Source of the DNA: Bacillota bacterium
Lineage (GTDB): Bacteria; Bacillota; Clostridia; Acetivibrionales; DTU013
Direction of reading: 5' to 3'
NCBI GenBank assembly: GCA_023412915.1
Contig: JAEZRE010000001.1
Coordinates: 1 to 64,000 of the forward strand
DNA length: 64,000 nucleotides
Below are positions 18,850-28,206 of this stretch, in pieces. The notes under the pieces are model-generated. The model was not told the DNA's origin, made no database searches, and saw only the letters and a list, made by a program, of their open reading frames with translations. Numbering within the stretch: the first letter of the stretch is position 1; each line of letters starts with the position of its first letter. The translations under genes were made by a program, and so were the position numbers.

Positions 18850-20634
18850 ATGGCGAGGAACAAATTCGACATAGACGAGGAACTGGATACCAGATTCGAT
18901 TTCAAGCAACTGAAGAGATTGCTGGCATACCTAAAGCCATATAAATGGAAGGTTGTGTCAACGGTACTGCTCATGCTTGCGGCGAGCGGCGCAGCCCTGC
19001 TTGGTCCGCTGCTCGTCAAGATAGCGATAGACGACAAGATACCGAACAAGGATTATACGGGACTTGTGACGCTTACGGTCATCTATCTTGCCACGCTCGT
19101 TTTCAATACTATCTGCATGAAATACAGGATCAGGACGATGACCTTCATTGGCCAGAGCGTGCTTTACAACATCAGGAAGGATCTGTTCGTACACCTTATG
19201 AAGCTGCCGTTCTCCTATTATGACAGCAGGCCGCACGGCAAGATACTCGTAAGGGTCGTCAACTATGTAAATTCGCTGAGCGACCTGCTTTCCAACGGCA
19301 TAATCAATCTGATTACGGATATGTTCACGCTTGTCGCCATCATATGCTTCCTGCTGGCCCTGAATCTAAGACTGGCGCTGATATGTCTCGCCGGTCTCCC
19401 GGTGCTTATCGTGGTCATCATGCTGGTAAGGAATGCCCAGCGCAAGGCCTGGCAGAAGGTCAGCAGGAAACAGGCCAATATGAATGCGTATATACATGAA
19501 AGCATATGCGGCATCAAAGTAACGCAGTCCTTTGCCAGGGAAGACGAGAACATGAAGATATTCCTTGGCCAGAGCGAGGATTACAGGAAGTCCTGGCTCG
19601 CCGCCGTAAAGACACAGTTTCTTACCTGGCCTTTCATCGATATAATATCCGTGGCGGGCGTGACCGCTGTTTTCGTGGCAGGTGTAAAATGGCTCGGTAC
19701 CGGAGGCGTGACCGTTGGAATTATCATAGCGTTTATCAGCTATATCTGGCGTTTCTGGGAGCCTGTGAGCAATCTCGGGAACTTCTACAACGCCATAATA
19801 AATGCCGTAGCCTACCTTGAAAGAATATTTGAGACCATAGACGAGAAGCCTTTGGTGGCAAACCTGCCCGGAGCTTCGGAAATGCCTCAGATACAGGGAG
19901 CCGTTGAGTTTAAGGACGTAGTGTTCTGCTATGAAAAGGATGAAATCATACTGGATCATGTAAGCTTCAGGGTGGAGCCCGGCGAGACCGTCGCGCTGGT
20001 TGGCCCCACGGGCGCCGGAAAATCCACAGTAGTCAATCTTGTTAGCCGTTTTTACGACATAGCCTCCGGAAGCGTGGAGATTGACGGACGCGATGTAAGG
20101 AGTGTGACTCTTGAATCGCTGAGAAGGCAGATGGGTATTATGCTGCAGGACACATTCATATTTGCGGGAACGATCATGGACAATATTAAATACAGCAGAC
20201 TCGACGCCACAGACGAAGAAGCGATCGAAGCGGCAAAGGCGGTAAGGGCACATGAATTCATTGCCGCAATGCCTGACGGTTACGCTACGCAGGTCAATGA
20301 AAGGGGCTCCAGGCTTTCCGTAGGGCAAAGGCAGCTTATTTCCTTCGCGAGGGCGCTGCTAGCCGATCCGAGGATACTTGTGCTAGATGAAGCCACCTCG
20401 AGCATCGATACGAAAACCGAGCTCGCGCTGCAGGAGGGATTGCAAAGGCTTTTGAAGGGACGCACCTCATTTGTAATAGCGCACAGGCTGTCTACGATTA
20501 AAAATGCCGATAAGATAATGTATGTGGAAGACGGCAGGATAATAGAACAGGGGACCCACGATGAGCTTATGATGCTGGACGGCGCTTACCGGAAGCTTTA
20601 CACGGCACAGTACCGTCTGCTTGAAGTAAGCTGA
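18850..20634 (+). CDS. ABC exporter half-transporter, subunit with canonical Walker B
   Basis: 594 residues: membrane domain (about 25-320) and ATPase domain (about 355-590). Walker A is GPTGAGKST (about 386-394). The signature is LSVGQRQLISFARALL, where Gly is replaced by Val, and Walker B is LVLDEATSSID with the catalytic Glu. Together with the upstream subunit it should form one active and one degenerate ATP site: the altered signature here faces the Asp-type Walker B there. The ribosome binding site is GGGGG before ATG 18850. The genes form a two-gene operon ended by a hairpin region. Confidence 0.92.
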   Translation: MARNKFDIDEELDTRFDFKQLKRLLAYLKPYKWKVVSTVLLMLAASGAALLGPLLVKIAIDDKIPNKDYTGLVTLTVIYLATLVFNTICMKYRIRTMTFIGQSVLYNIRKDLFVHLMKLPFSYYDSRPHGKILVRVVNYVNSLSDLLSNGIINLITDMFTLVAIICFLLALNLRLALICLAGLPVLIVVIMLVRNAQRKAWQKVSRKQANMNAYIHESICGIKVTQSFAREDENMKIFLGQSEDYRKSWLAAVKTQFLTWPFIDIISVAGVTAVFVAGVKWLGTGGVTVGIIIAFISYIWRFWEPVSNLGNFYNAIINAVAYLERIFETIDEKPLVANLPGASEMPQIQGAVEFKDVVFCYEKDEIILDHVSFRVEPGETVALVGPTGAGKSTVVNLVSRFYDIASGSVEIDGRDVRSVTLESLRRQMGIMLQDTFIFAGTIMDNIKYSRLDATDEEAIEAAKAVRAHEFIAAMPDGYATQVNERGSRLSVGQRQLISFARALLADPRILVLDEATSSIDTKTELALQEGLQRLLKGRTSFVIAHRLSTIKNADKIMYVEDGRIIEQGTHDELMMLDGAYRKLYTAQYRLLEVS

Positions 20635-20644
20635 ACGAAACATG

Positions 20645-20676
20645 GGGACGCGAAACATGGGGACGGTTCGCGTCCC
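20645..20676. terminator. Hairpin between convergent genes containing the GGGGACGGTTC motif
   Basis: 10-bp stem GGGACGCGAA / TTCGCGTCCC around CATGGGGACGG. There is no clear U-run on either side. The CATGGGGACGGTTC string is a widely seen intergenic repeat in Clostridia and other bacteria. It may act as a terminator for both neighbours. Confidence 0.5.
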
Positions 20677-20686
20677 ACTCTAAATT

Positions 20687-21574
20687 TTACATTCCGGCAG
20701 GAAATATAAAAGGCAGGCTCTTCGGAAAAATTTCAAAAACGGCCTTGTCGGCAAGTACAATCTCACCGTCGCGATTCATCGGGACAGGTTTCCCGACAGT
20801 AATTTCAACCCTCCTGGAACGAAGCAGGCGAACGCCCCTTATTGTTCCGTGGAGGCCTTTTATATATTTGGGGAAGAGTCTGAGTATCCTCAGCCTTGAC
20901 ATGCCTTCGGCATAGCAAACGTCAAACAGGCCGTCGTCTATCACTGCGTCAGGCAGCGCCTTCATGCCGCCGCCGTAATATCTGCCGATCCCGGCGGCAA
21001 TAAGCAGAGTCCTGCCTGAGATGGTTTCGGTATCCGTTTTAAGCTCCATTTGAAGATTATTGCATACGACAATAGTCGTAAGTACACCGAGAATATATGC
21101 CAATTTGCCCGATATGAGCGGCAGCTTCTTGAAATGGCCTGTCTCATAGACCACCTTGGCATCGAAACCGAGAGACGAGATATTTACGAAATATTTACCG
21201 TTGACCGAAGCATAGTCAATGAGCTTTTCCGTGCCCTCCAGTGTCGCTTTCAGTATATTTTCCGGGATGCTCTCCCCAACTATGCTCCTGATGAAATCGT
21301 TTCCGGAGCCGCTTGGGATGACTGCCAGGCTGCTGCCGCTGCCGGCCATTCCGTTCAACACCTCGTTGAGCGTGCCGTCGCCGCCCACCGAGTATATCCT
21401 GAGCTGTTCGGCCCTGCTTTGCTCATTCGCAATTATTGTCGCATGTCCCGGGTATTCCGTCACCCTTATCTCATATTCATAGCCGTGACTTTCACAGTAT
21501 TCCTTTATTTCAGGTATAAGTCTGAGAGTCTTACCCTTGCCTGCCACAGGATTCAAAATAAACAGATGCTTCAT
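20687..21574 (-). CDS. Diacylglycerol kinase catalytic-domain lipid kinase (YegS/DgkB type)
   Basis: 295 residues. Start MKHLFILNPVAGKGKTLRLI (NPxAG motif), ATP-binding SVGGDGTLNEVLNG (about residues 65-78), IPSGSGNDFIRSI, and the second domain with AAGIGRYYGGGMK and DGLFDVCYAE. This soluble lipid kinase family phosphorylates diacylglycerol (DgkB recycles DAG from lipoteichoic acid synthesis) or related lipids. All core motifs are intact. It is a single gene convergent with the ABC exporter genes. Confidence 0.92.
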   Translation of the reverse strand: MKHLFILNPVAGKGKTLRLIPEIKEYCESHGYEYEIRVTEYPGHATIIANEQSRAEQLRIYSVGGDGTLNEVLNGMAGSGSSLAVIPSGSGNDFIRSIVGESIPENILKATLEGTEKLIDYASVNGKYFVNISSLGFDAKVVYETGHFKKLPLISGKLAYILGVLTTIVVCNNLQMELKTDTETISGRTLLIAAGIGRYYGGGMKALPDAVIDDGLFDVCYAEGMSRLRILRLFPKYIKGLHGTIRGVRLLRSRRVEITVGKPVPMNRDGEIVLADKAVFEIFPKSLPFIFPAGM

Positions 21575-21760
21575 TTCAGTCCGCCTTTACCATTAGAATG
21601 ACATGCCGCAGGGGTTGCGAGTACGAGCTTCTTAACAGAAAATAGTTAGATTTCATTTATATTATAGCAGTTAAATAATACATGGACAATTGTCGTATTT
21701 ATAATAATTTGATGCAATAAGTTGAACCTATATATAGACTCCTTTGCAGTGCAAGAATAC

Positions 21761-22252
21761 TTACATTATTTTGAGTAAACAGCGGTCCCTGGAGGGGGTT
21801 GCGGAGCAGGCTGTGGTCTGGCCCCGGAAACATCCGAGACAAATTATTGCCGCCGCGTTCTGTTCCCGGTCTGCTGCGAATTCTCTGGCAAGGGCCGTAT
21901 TGTCGAAGGTCCTGACGATAAAACAGCCGACGCAGAAATACTTGGCGGCAAAACTCAAGGATAATGTAAATAGATCCGGGCTTTGAACATCGCTTTCCGG
22001 ATACGCGATCAGTGCGAAAGCGCTTTCCGTCACCCTTACTTCGCCGGTTATTTTATAAAGCTTCTGCAGCAGTACGGGAGACTTTACCGCCGTAACACTC
22101 CAGCGCTCGTTGCTGAACGAGGAAAGGCTTGCGACGGAAAGGTTCAATATTTTCTCCAAAAGACCATCCTCGAATTTGGAGTTGTTTTCGAGAAATGCCA
22201 TCGAACTGCGTTTCTCGAACAGCTGTCTCATTTCCTGTTTCAGGCTTGACAC
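21761..22252 (-). CDS. Divergent nitroreductase-like protein
   Basis: 163 residues from GTG 22252, which follows AGGAGG. The layout is that of a small nitroreductase: MRQLFEKRSSMAFL at the start, a C-terminal AKYFCVGCFIVRTFDNTAL and AAAIICLGCF. The FMN-contact APSxxNxQPW stretch is replaced by ASLSSFSNERWSV, and the Arg pair is weak. It may bind a different ligand or be non-catalytic. The C-terminus after LGCF (GQTTACSATPSRD) is unlike the family. Call is tentative. Confidence 0.55.
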   Translation of the reverse strand: MSSLKQEMRQLFEKRSSMAFLENNSKFEDGLLEKILNLSVASLSSFSNERWSVTAVKSPVLLQKLYKITGEVRVTESAFALIAYPESDVQSPDLFTLSLSFAAKYFCVGCFIVRTFDNTALAREFAADREQNAAAIICLGCFRGQTTACSATPSRDRCLLKIM

Positions 22253-22379
22253 TTTGGTACCTCCTGTCCGGTATATTCCTTATCGATAGTTTTTCCAGAA
22301 TGACATGCCCTATGTGTTTTCCCTGCCAAAGCAGGATTTTTTTTATAAATAGCGAATATATTTATGTGAGGTGGGAAAA

Positions 22380-23030
22380 ATGCTGATAGATACAAGTGTG
22401 ACCATCGCATATAAATGTACTTCCTGCGGGAGCTTTGATTTTTTCAATATCTCGCTGTTTACATTATTACATAAAAGTAATTATAGCTTATCATGCCGTT
22501 GTAAGAAATCGTGGATTACAATAAAACAGGAGGGTGAAAACAATTTTTTGATCAGTATTCCCTGCATCGGATGCGGTAGTGAACACACCTACCTATTTAC
22601 CAAAAAAGGCATCCTGTCGGGAGATCCCATTGCTGTCAACTGCCCTGAGACCGGAACTAAAATATGCTTTGTCGGAAGGGATGAGGCGGTTCGCAAAAAG
22701 GTGGACAGCCTCGAGGAAGAGCTCGACGAGTTGATAAATATGTACGGATACGAAAGTTATTTCGACAATACGCAGGTCATGTTCGATACCTTGAACTGCA
22801 TACACGATATTGCGTTGAAAGGAAACCTTCAGTGCGAATGCGGGAATGACGAAGTCGAACTGGTGCTGCTTTCGGATTGTATCCTGCTGCGGTGCGTTAA
22901 ATGCGGCGGCAGTAAAAAGATACCGGCTGCAACGAACAAGGATTTAAAGGAAATACTGACGAGAAACCAGATATTGATAACGGAAGAAAACCTTTTGACC
23001 AGACAGTCAGGCGATAAATTCGGGAAATAA
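22380..23030 (+). CDS. Hypothetical protein with zinc-ribbon-like CxxC pairs
   Basis: 216 residues. ATG 22380 is chosen because the in-frame GTG 22371 is part of the GAGGTGGG ribosome binding site. It has several CxxC pairs: YKCTSCGSF, CRCKK, IPCIGCGSEH, LQCECGND and LRCVKCGGS, plus an acidic helix between (VDSLEEELDELINMYG). The pattern suggests two zinc ribbons joined by a helix. No signal peptide. It lies upstream of rho but rho has its own promoter. Function unknown. Confidence 0.65.
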   Translation: MLIDTSVTIAYKCTSCGSFDFFNISLFTLLHKSNYSLSCRCKKSWITIKQEGENNFLISIPCIGCGSEHTYLFTKKGILSGDPIAVNCPETGTKICFVGRDEAVRKKVDSLEEELDELINMYGYESYFDNTQVMFDTLNCIHDIALKGNLQCECGNDEVELVLLSDCILLRCVKCGGSKKIPAATNKDLKEILTRNQILITEENLLTRQSGDKFGK

Positions 23031-23085
23031 TAATTTCCGGGTTGGACGCGTATAAGCGCGGTTAAGCCTGTTCGGGGTTTTGCAT

Positions 23086-23115
23086 TTGACAATGCGACGC
23101 GTCGAATGCTATAAT
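23086..23115 (+). promoter_or_regulatory. SigA-type promoter of rho
   Basis: TTGACA 23086-23091, 18-bp spacer, TATAAT 23110-23115. Transcription would begin near 23122, giving a leader of about 200 bases in which I see no clear known element. Confidence 0.78.
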
Positions 23116-23320
23116 ATTCTTTGTAATTGTGATTCATTCTATTGTTTAGATTCCCTGTTTAAACTTAGAAAAAATATTTTTTCGTATAAAGCTGCGGTCG
23201 CAGTATGTCTATGATTAGAGGCCGTAGTTTGAACGGACGGTCCGGATTTGTGACTCACAGATATTCATTCGGATTTCTGATTAACAAATTCATTTAATAT
23301 ATTTTAATAGGTGGTGGATT

Positions 23321-25651
23321 ATGGAAGAAGTGAACCTTACTGCGAAATCGTTGGAGGATTTGCAGTACATAGCCAAGATGATGGGCTTGAGAAGTATCAA
23401 CAGTTATTCCAAGGAAGAACTAATCGAAAAAATTCATAAGGCTGGAGACGGCGGCGCCAAAAAGAAGGGCGGCGACGAAACGGACAGCGCCGAAGCCGGC
23501 ATTGATGAGTTGGCCGTAAAGTCTAAAAAAGGCAGGAAACCCAAAAAAGCAGAAACTGAAGAAGTTCCGGCAGCTGCAGCCGAAACTTCCGAAAATATAA
23601 AAACATCCCGCAGAACCAGAAAATCCAATGCTTCCGATGCTGCTGAAAATAAAGGCGGATCGGAAAAAGCGCCTGAAGAGCAAACCGATATCGTTGAAAT
23701 TAAAACAACCGACGAAGCAAAGACTGTCGAGCAACAGCCGGAACAGGCCGCTGCGGCAGCGGAGGAACCCGTTGTCCTGAGAAAGTCCAAAAGGGGCAGG
23801 CCCAGCAAGACAGCCATGGAAGATAAAAAGGCGGCAAAGGCCGGAGAAATAAAGGCCGAAGAAGCGAAACCAGCAGAAGAAAAGCCCACAGAAGAAAAGC
23901 CCACAGAAGAAAAGCCCGCAGGTAAAGTAACCGAAGCTGCTGTTATTCCGTCCGAAGCCGCAAAACCGGTCGACGGACAGCAGCAAAACGAACCTTTGCA
24001 AAGAGAAGCGCAGCAGGAAGCCCCTGAATCGTCAAAACCGGCTGCAACAGTAAAAAATGGTACGACTGCAGGCGCTGTAAGAGAAGCAGCTGAAGGAGCC
24101 GATACAACTGCAAACAGAGGCGTTTACAAGCCAAGATATGATAGAAACCGCGGCAGGCAATGGCAGCGGGATGAAAGGCAACCATCCTCCGAAGCGCAGG
24201 CGGAAAGGCCTGCGGCAACTCAAGTGACAGTCCAGGTAAGGCCTGAGTACGATGATACCGCAAAGCCCGATCCCAACAGACAAGAATACAGGGCCGAACC
24301 TTCCAGACAGGAATATAGGCCTGAGAATGGCAGACAGGATACCAGACCAGATAACGGCAGATCTGAATTCCGTCAGGATTACAGACCTGAGAACGGCAAC
24401 GGAAGACCGGACGAAGCTGTCAGGACTGAAGACAGGCAAATGCAGAGGCCTTATGACCAGCAGCAGAGAAAGGAACCCTGGAACCAGCAGCAGGATAGAC
24501 AAGTCCAGCAAAACGGGGCTGAAAAAATAGAAAGCGACGATCCGGTGGAAGGTGTACTGGAAGTGCTTCCCGATGGCTACGGCTTCTTAAGGAGCGACAA
24601 CTTCCTGTCGGGGACCAAGGACGTATACGTTTCCCCATCGCAGATAAGAAGATTCGGCCTCAAAACCGGAGACAAGGTAAAGGGCAAGGGCAGGATACCG
24701 AAGGAAGGCGAGAAATTCCAGGCGCTGCTTTACGTGCAGACCGTCAACGGCGATACGCCCGATGTGGCTTCAAAGAGGATATCCTTCGAGTATTTGACGC
24801 CGATATTCCCAAATCAGCGCATAACTCTCGAAACCTCTCCGAGGGAGCTCTCGACGAGGCTGATCGACCTGATTGCGCCGATAGGCAGGGGCCAGAGAGG
24901 TATGATAGTGTCTCCGCCTAAAGCAGGTAAAACCATACTGCTTAAGAAAATAGCAAACGCCATCACTACCAATTACCCCGAGATAGAACTGATCGTGCTG
25001 CTGATCGACGAACGTCCCGAGGAAGTTACCGACATGCAGCGTTCTATTGACGGGGAAATAATTTATTCCACCTTCGACAAGGTGCCCGAGCACCATATAA
25101 AAGTTGCTGAAATGGTACTAGAGAGGGCTCAAAGGCTTGTCGAGCACAAAAAGGATGTAGTTATACTCCTTGACAGTATCACAAGGCTCGCGAGGGCATA
25201 TAACCTTACGATCCCGCCCACGGGCAGAACGCTTTCAGGCGGTCTCGATCCGGGTGCGCTGCATAGCCCCAAGAGGTTCTTCGGATCGGCGCGTAATATT
25301 GAATTCGGAGGCAGCCTGACCATTATCGCCACGGCGCTGATCGAAACGGGCAGCCGTATGGACGACGTCATTTTCGAAGAGTTCAAGGGTACGGGTAACA
25401 TGGAAATCCATCTTGACAGGAAGATGTCGGAAAAACGTATTTTCCCGGCCATCGACATCAATAAGTCCGGTACGAGGAGAGAGGACCTGCTGCTGAACCA
25501 GAAGGAAATGGAAAGCATCTGGGCCATAAGGAAGGCCATGAGTAACCTCGGCACCTCGGACGTTACTGAAATGATACTCAACAGGCTGACCCAAACCAAG
25601 ACCAATGAGGATTTCGTGAACAGCATTAACAAGTCGTTCATTGATAAATAA
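23321..25651 (+). CDS. rho: Transcription termination factor Rho with a ~360-residue disordered insert
   Basis: 776 residues against about 420 for E. coli Rho. Residues 1-45 form the Rho N-terminal helical (SAP-like) domain (LTAKSLEDLQYIAKMMGL). Residues about 45-405 are low complexity: Ala/Lys/Glu-rich with repeats of TEEKP, then Arg/Gln/Asn-rich with repeated QEYR, RPENGR and QQQ. The RNA-binding cold-shock fold starts near 405 (DDPVEGVLEVLPDGYGFLRS), and the ATPase near 490 with Walker A SPPKAGKT (about 529-536), LLIDERPEEVTDM and ILLDSITRLARAYN. Rho is a hexameric RNA helicase that ends transcription. It has its own promoter and terminator. Confidence 0.97.
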   Translation: MEEVNLTAKSLEDLQYIAKMMGLRSINSYSKEELIEKIHKAGDGGAKKKGGDETDSAEAGIDELAVKSKKGRKPKKAETEEVPAAAAETSENIKTSRRTRKSNASDAAENKGGSEKAPEEQTDIVEIKTTDEAKTVEQQPEQAAAAAEEPVVLRKSKRGRPSKTAMEDKKAAKAGEIKAEEAKPAEEKPTEEKPTEEKPAGKVTEAAVIPSEAAKPVDGQQQNEPLQREAQQEAPESSKPAATVKNGTTAGAVREAAEGADTTANRGVYKPRYDRNRGRQWQRDERQPSSEAQAERPAATQVTVQVRPEYDDTAKPDPNRQEYRAEPSRQEYRPENGRQDTRPDNGRSEFRQDYRPENGNGRPDEAVRTEDRQMQRPYDQQQRKEPWNQQQDRQVQQNGAEKIESDDPVEGVLEVLPDGYGFLRSDNFLSGTKDVYVSPSQIRRFGLKTGDKVKGKGRIPKEGEKFQALLYVQTVNGDTPDVASKRISFEYLTPIFPNQRITLETSPRELSTRLIDLIAPIGRGQRGMIVSPPKAGKTILLKKIANAITTNYPEIELIVLLIDERPEEVTDMQRSIDGEIIYSTFDKVPEHHIKVAEMVLERAQRLVEHKKDVVILLDSITRLARAYNLTIPPTGRTLSGGLDPGALHSPKRFFGSARNIEFGGSLTIIATALIETGSRMDDVIFEEFKGTGNMEIHLDRKMSEKRIFPAIDINKSGTRREDLLLNQKEMESIWAIRKAMSNLGTSDVTEMILNRLTQTKTNEDFVNSINKSFIDK

Positions 25652-25655
25652 AAAT

Positions 25656-25687
25656 AATAAGGGGAGTCCTTGTGGGCTCCCCTTATT
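25656..25687. terminator. Bidirectional intrinsic terminator after rho
   Basis: Stem AATAAGGGGAG / CTCCCCTTATT with a 10-base loop, followed by TTTTTT on the plus strand and preceded by As. It also ends the minus-strand polyol operon, whose last stop is at 25693. Confidence 0.92.
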
Positions 25688-25692
25688 TTTTC

Positions 25693-26769
25693 TTAGAATC
25701 TGAACGCCACCTTAAAATCTCCGTATTTCCCTGTGGCATATTCGAAAGCGGTTTCCCAATCCTTCAGCTCAAACATTCTGCTGACTATGCCATTCGTTTT
25801 AAGTTTGCCGTTGTCGATATTTTCTATTACAAAAGGAAAGCAATAGGGAGATAGATGAGCACCAAGCACATCCAGTTCCTTGCGGTCGCCGATAATGGAC
25901 CAGTCCAGGGTGGTTGGCCCGGCGAATACGGAGAATTCCACAAATCTGCCCAGCTTTCGGATCATCTGCATACCCTGTATTACAGAGGAGGGATGGCCGG
26001 TGGCTTCAATATAGGTATCACAGCCATAGCCGTTGGTCAGCTCCATGATGTTCCGTACCACATCGACTTTGGACGGGTTCCAGACGATATCCGCGCCGAA
26101 TTCCGCGGCCTTTTCCAGACGTTTGTCCACCATATCCAGAACGATCAACTTTTTGGGGCTGCGCATACTTGCGTAGGTCGTCATACCCAGACCGAGAGTA
26201 CCTGCGCCTGATAGAACGACGATATCCTCGCTGCCAATCTGCGCACGGTCCACGCAATGCTTTGAGCAGGCGTAGGGCTCGATCAGCAATGCTTTCTCCA
26301 GAGGCATGGAAATAGGTACTCTATGGATAACGGAATGCTGGACAGGAATACGGACATATTCTGCCAGGCCCCCGCAATAATCCTTAAAGAAACCGTAGAT
26401 CCGGTGGGGCTGACACATCCAGTAGTGACCGTCCCTACAGAACCTGCATTCGCCACAGGGGGCAATTTGGTCGACGGCAATGCGTTCGCCCATCTTGAAG
26501 CCCTTTGTATTTTTACCGGCATAAGCGATTGTACCGACGAATTCATGGCCGGGGATAAAGGGAGGTTCCACCCAGGAAGGCTGGGTATCGTCACCCCAGA
26601 ACATAGCGGCGCCATGCCGGCATTTCAGGTCACCGGCGCAGATGCCGCAGCCTTCGGTCCGGATCAGAATATCATCTGGACCGCATTCGGGGACGGGATA
26701 GTTTTCTTCAAACCGGAAATCGTCGGCGCTGTATGCAACAAGCGCCTTCATTGTATGGGGAACGGACAT
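25693..26769 (-). CDS. Zinc-dependent medium-chain polyol dehydrogenase (erythritol/threitol DH-like)
   Basis: 358 residues. ATG 26769 sits seven bases after AAAGGAGG. MDR-family signs are the catalytic zinc residues in GCGICAGD and PGHEFVG, the structural zinc site with four Cys in CGECRFCRDGHYWMC, and the NAD-binding GAGTLGLG. The segment KCRHGAAMFWGDD resembles erythritol/L-threitol dehydrogenases; sorbitol or threonine dehydrogenase-like activity is also possible. It is the last gene of the LacI-controlled operon, 22 bp after the FAD oxidoreductase, suggesting oxidation of the imported polyol or sugar. Confidence 0.85.
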   Translation of the reverse strand: MSVPHTMKALVAYSADDFRFEENYPVPECGPDDILIRTEGCGICAGDLKCRHGAAMFWGDDTQPSWVEPPFIPGHEFVGTIAYAGKNTKGFKMGERIAVDQIAPCGECRFCRDGHYWMCQPHRIYGFFKDYCGGLAEYVRIPVQHSVIHRVPISMPLEKALLIEPYACSKHCVDRAQIGSEDIVVLSGAGTLGLGMTTYASMRSPKKLIVLDMVDKRLEKAAEFGADIVWNPSKVDVVRNIMELTNGYGCDTYIEATGHPSSVIQGMQMIRKLGRFVEFSVFAGPTTLDWSIIGDRKELDVLGAHLSPYCFPFVIENIDNGKLKTNGIVSRMFELKDWETAFEYATGKYGDFKVAFRF

Positions 26770-26791
26770 CTTGTTTCCTCCTTTACCTCTT

Positions 26792-28150
26792 TCATAATTC
26801 AATAATGCAACCGTCCTTTTTCAATTCCATGCGAAGCTCCTGAACATCAATCTCAGAGGGAAGAACTCCATGCTTATACGCTATCGCCATAGCGGTTCCT
26901 GCTGCCTGACTCACCGCCATGCAGGTAGGCATAACGCGTATCATGGCAAAGGCATTCTGGTCGACGGAAATCGTTCTTCCGCTCATAAGAAGTCCTTCAA
27001 CCGTCTCCGGTACGAGACATTCGAAAGGTATGCCAATTCCGTGCTTTACAGGCATCATGTACATGGCCTCGCTGTCGGGGCTGTGTATGTCCACGTTATA
27101 CCCTGCGATTGCAACTGTATCATCAGGAATTTCAAGGTTTTTGATATTCTCCAGAGTTAGCTGCTTTTTGCCGACAATGCGCCTGCTCTCTCTTACGCCA
27201 AGAAAGGGTATTATAGAAACAAGCTGAGCGTTTTCGAAGCCGGGAATATACTTTTTCATAAACGGCACCAGTTCCTTTACCTGCTTATGGCAGAGAAATT
27301 CCGCTTTGATTACACTTTCAAAATCTGTAACGTCCGTATCTATGGACCGTGTGACATTGACAAACGCTTCCCCGCCGATTTGCTTCGAGATGTCGATCAT
27401 ATTGCGTGGAATAGTATATTCTCCCGTTTTTCTTCCTTCTTTCACGATATCACTGAAGCCCATGATTGAGAAACATTTGTTGTTTACAAAAAAGTCAAGA
27501 TTTTGCTCGATCCCGGGAAAAGTATCAGGTAATTTATATGCTTCCGGGTGCTCGGCAAGATAATGAAGGAATTTGTCATAATCCACATTTCCAAGCTCAA
27601 AAGTGATTGTCGGTGGTTGCATCCCTTTTCCATCGGCGTTGCCCTTCTCATACCTTGCGCCGGCTTTATACGCGACACATGCGTCTCCGGTCGCATCTAT
27701 GATGTAATCGGATTCGTAGAACATTTCTTCTCCGCGACAAAATACGCTTACGCCTTTCACTTTACCGTTATCGACCTTGACACTCTTGAGCTCTGCATAA
27801 AGAAGAACGTCAAGATTCTCCTCCTGCTCACACATTTCAAATAGAATGATGCTCATCCATGTGTTTTTTACATGTGTCATGGAGTTGAGGATCGGCGAGC
27901 GTATATGCCCGTTCGCTCCACCGACTTCAACGAGCCTGTCGATGATCTCCTGGGCAATGCCCTTTACAACGGTATTTCCTGAGCGGTCAAGGAAAGCAAG
28001 AAGCGGGAGACCCGATACCAGCAAACCGCCTATCTGTGCATTTTTCTCAACAAGTAAAACCTTAAGCCCTTTTCTTGCTGCGGCTATAGCTGCAGGAACC
28101 CCACCGGAACCGGATCCGACTACAATCAAATCATATTTTTGCCTATACAT
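26792..28150 (-). CDS. FAD-dependent oxidoreductase (FAD_oxidored family)
   Basis: 452 residues. The N-terminal dinucleotide-binding fold is DLIVVGSGSGGVPAAIAAARKGL, with EKNAQIGGLLVSG next and DYIIDATGDACVAYKAG in the middle. The C-terminal end has GLLMSGRTISVDQNAFAMIRVMP. This matches the FAD-dependent oxidoreductase family common in carbohydrate gene clusters of Firmicutes, most of unknown substrate. Good ribosome binding site (GAGGAGAG). Being in a sugar-ABC operon, it probably oxidises the imported compound or a derivative. Confidence 0.85.
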   Translation of the reverse strand: MYRQKYDLIVVGSGSGGVPAAIAAARKGLKVLLVEKNAQIGGLLVSGLPLLAFLDRSGNTVVKGIAQEIIDRLVEVGGANGHIRSPILNSMTHVKNTWMSIILFEMCEQEENLDVLLYAELKSVKVDNGKVKGVSVFCRGEEMFYESDYIIDATGDACVAYKAGARYEKGNADGKGMQPPTITFELGNVDYDKFLHYLAEHPEAYKLPDTFPGIEQNLDFFVNNKCFSIMGFSDIVKEGRKTGEYTIPRNMIDISKQIGGEAFVNVTRSIDTDVTDFESVIKAEFLCHKQVKELVPFMKKYIPGFENAQLVSIIPFLGVRESRRIVGKKQLTLENIKNLEIPDDTVAIAGYNVDIHSPDSEAMYMMPVKHGIGIPFECLVPETVEGLLMSGRTISVDQNAFAMIRVMPTCMAVSQAAGTAMAIAYKHGVLPSEIDVQELRMELKKDGCIIEL

Positions 28151-28206
28151 TTTTTCTCTCCTCTTTATGTGTCGCTATTTAAGCACTTTGACTGGACACC
28201 AAATGT

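Noticed and set aside
23420..24511. Long minus-strand frames opposite the rho insert
   Set aside because: They arise from the biased composition of the Ala/Glu/Lys-rich insert and encode Phe/Ser/Leu-rich nonsense.
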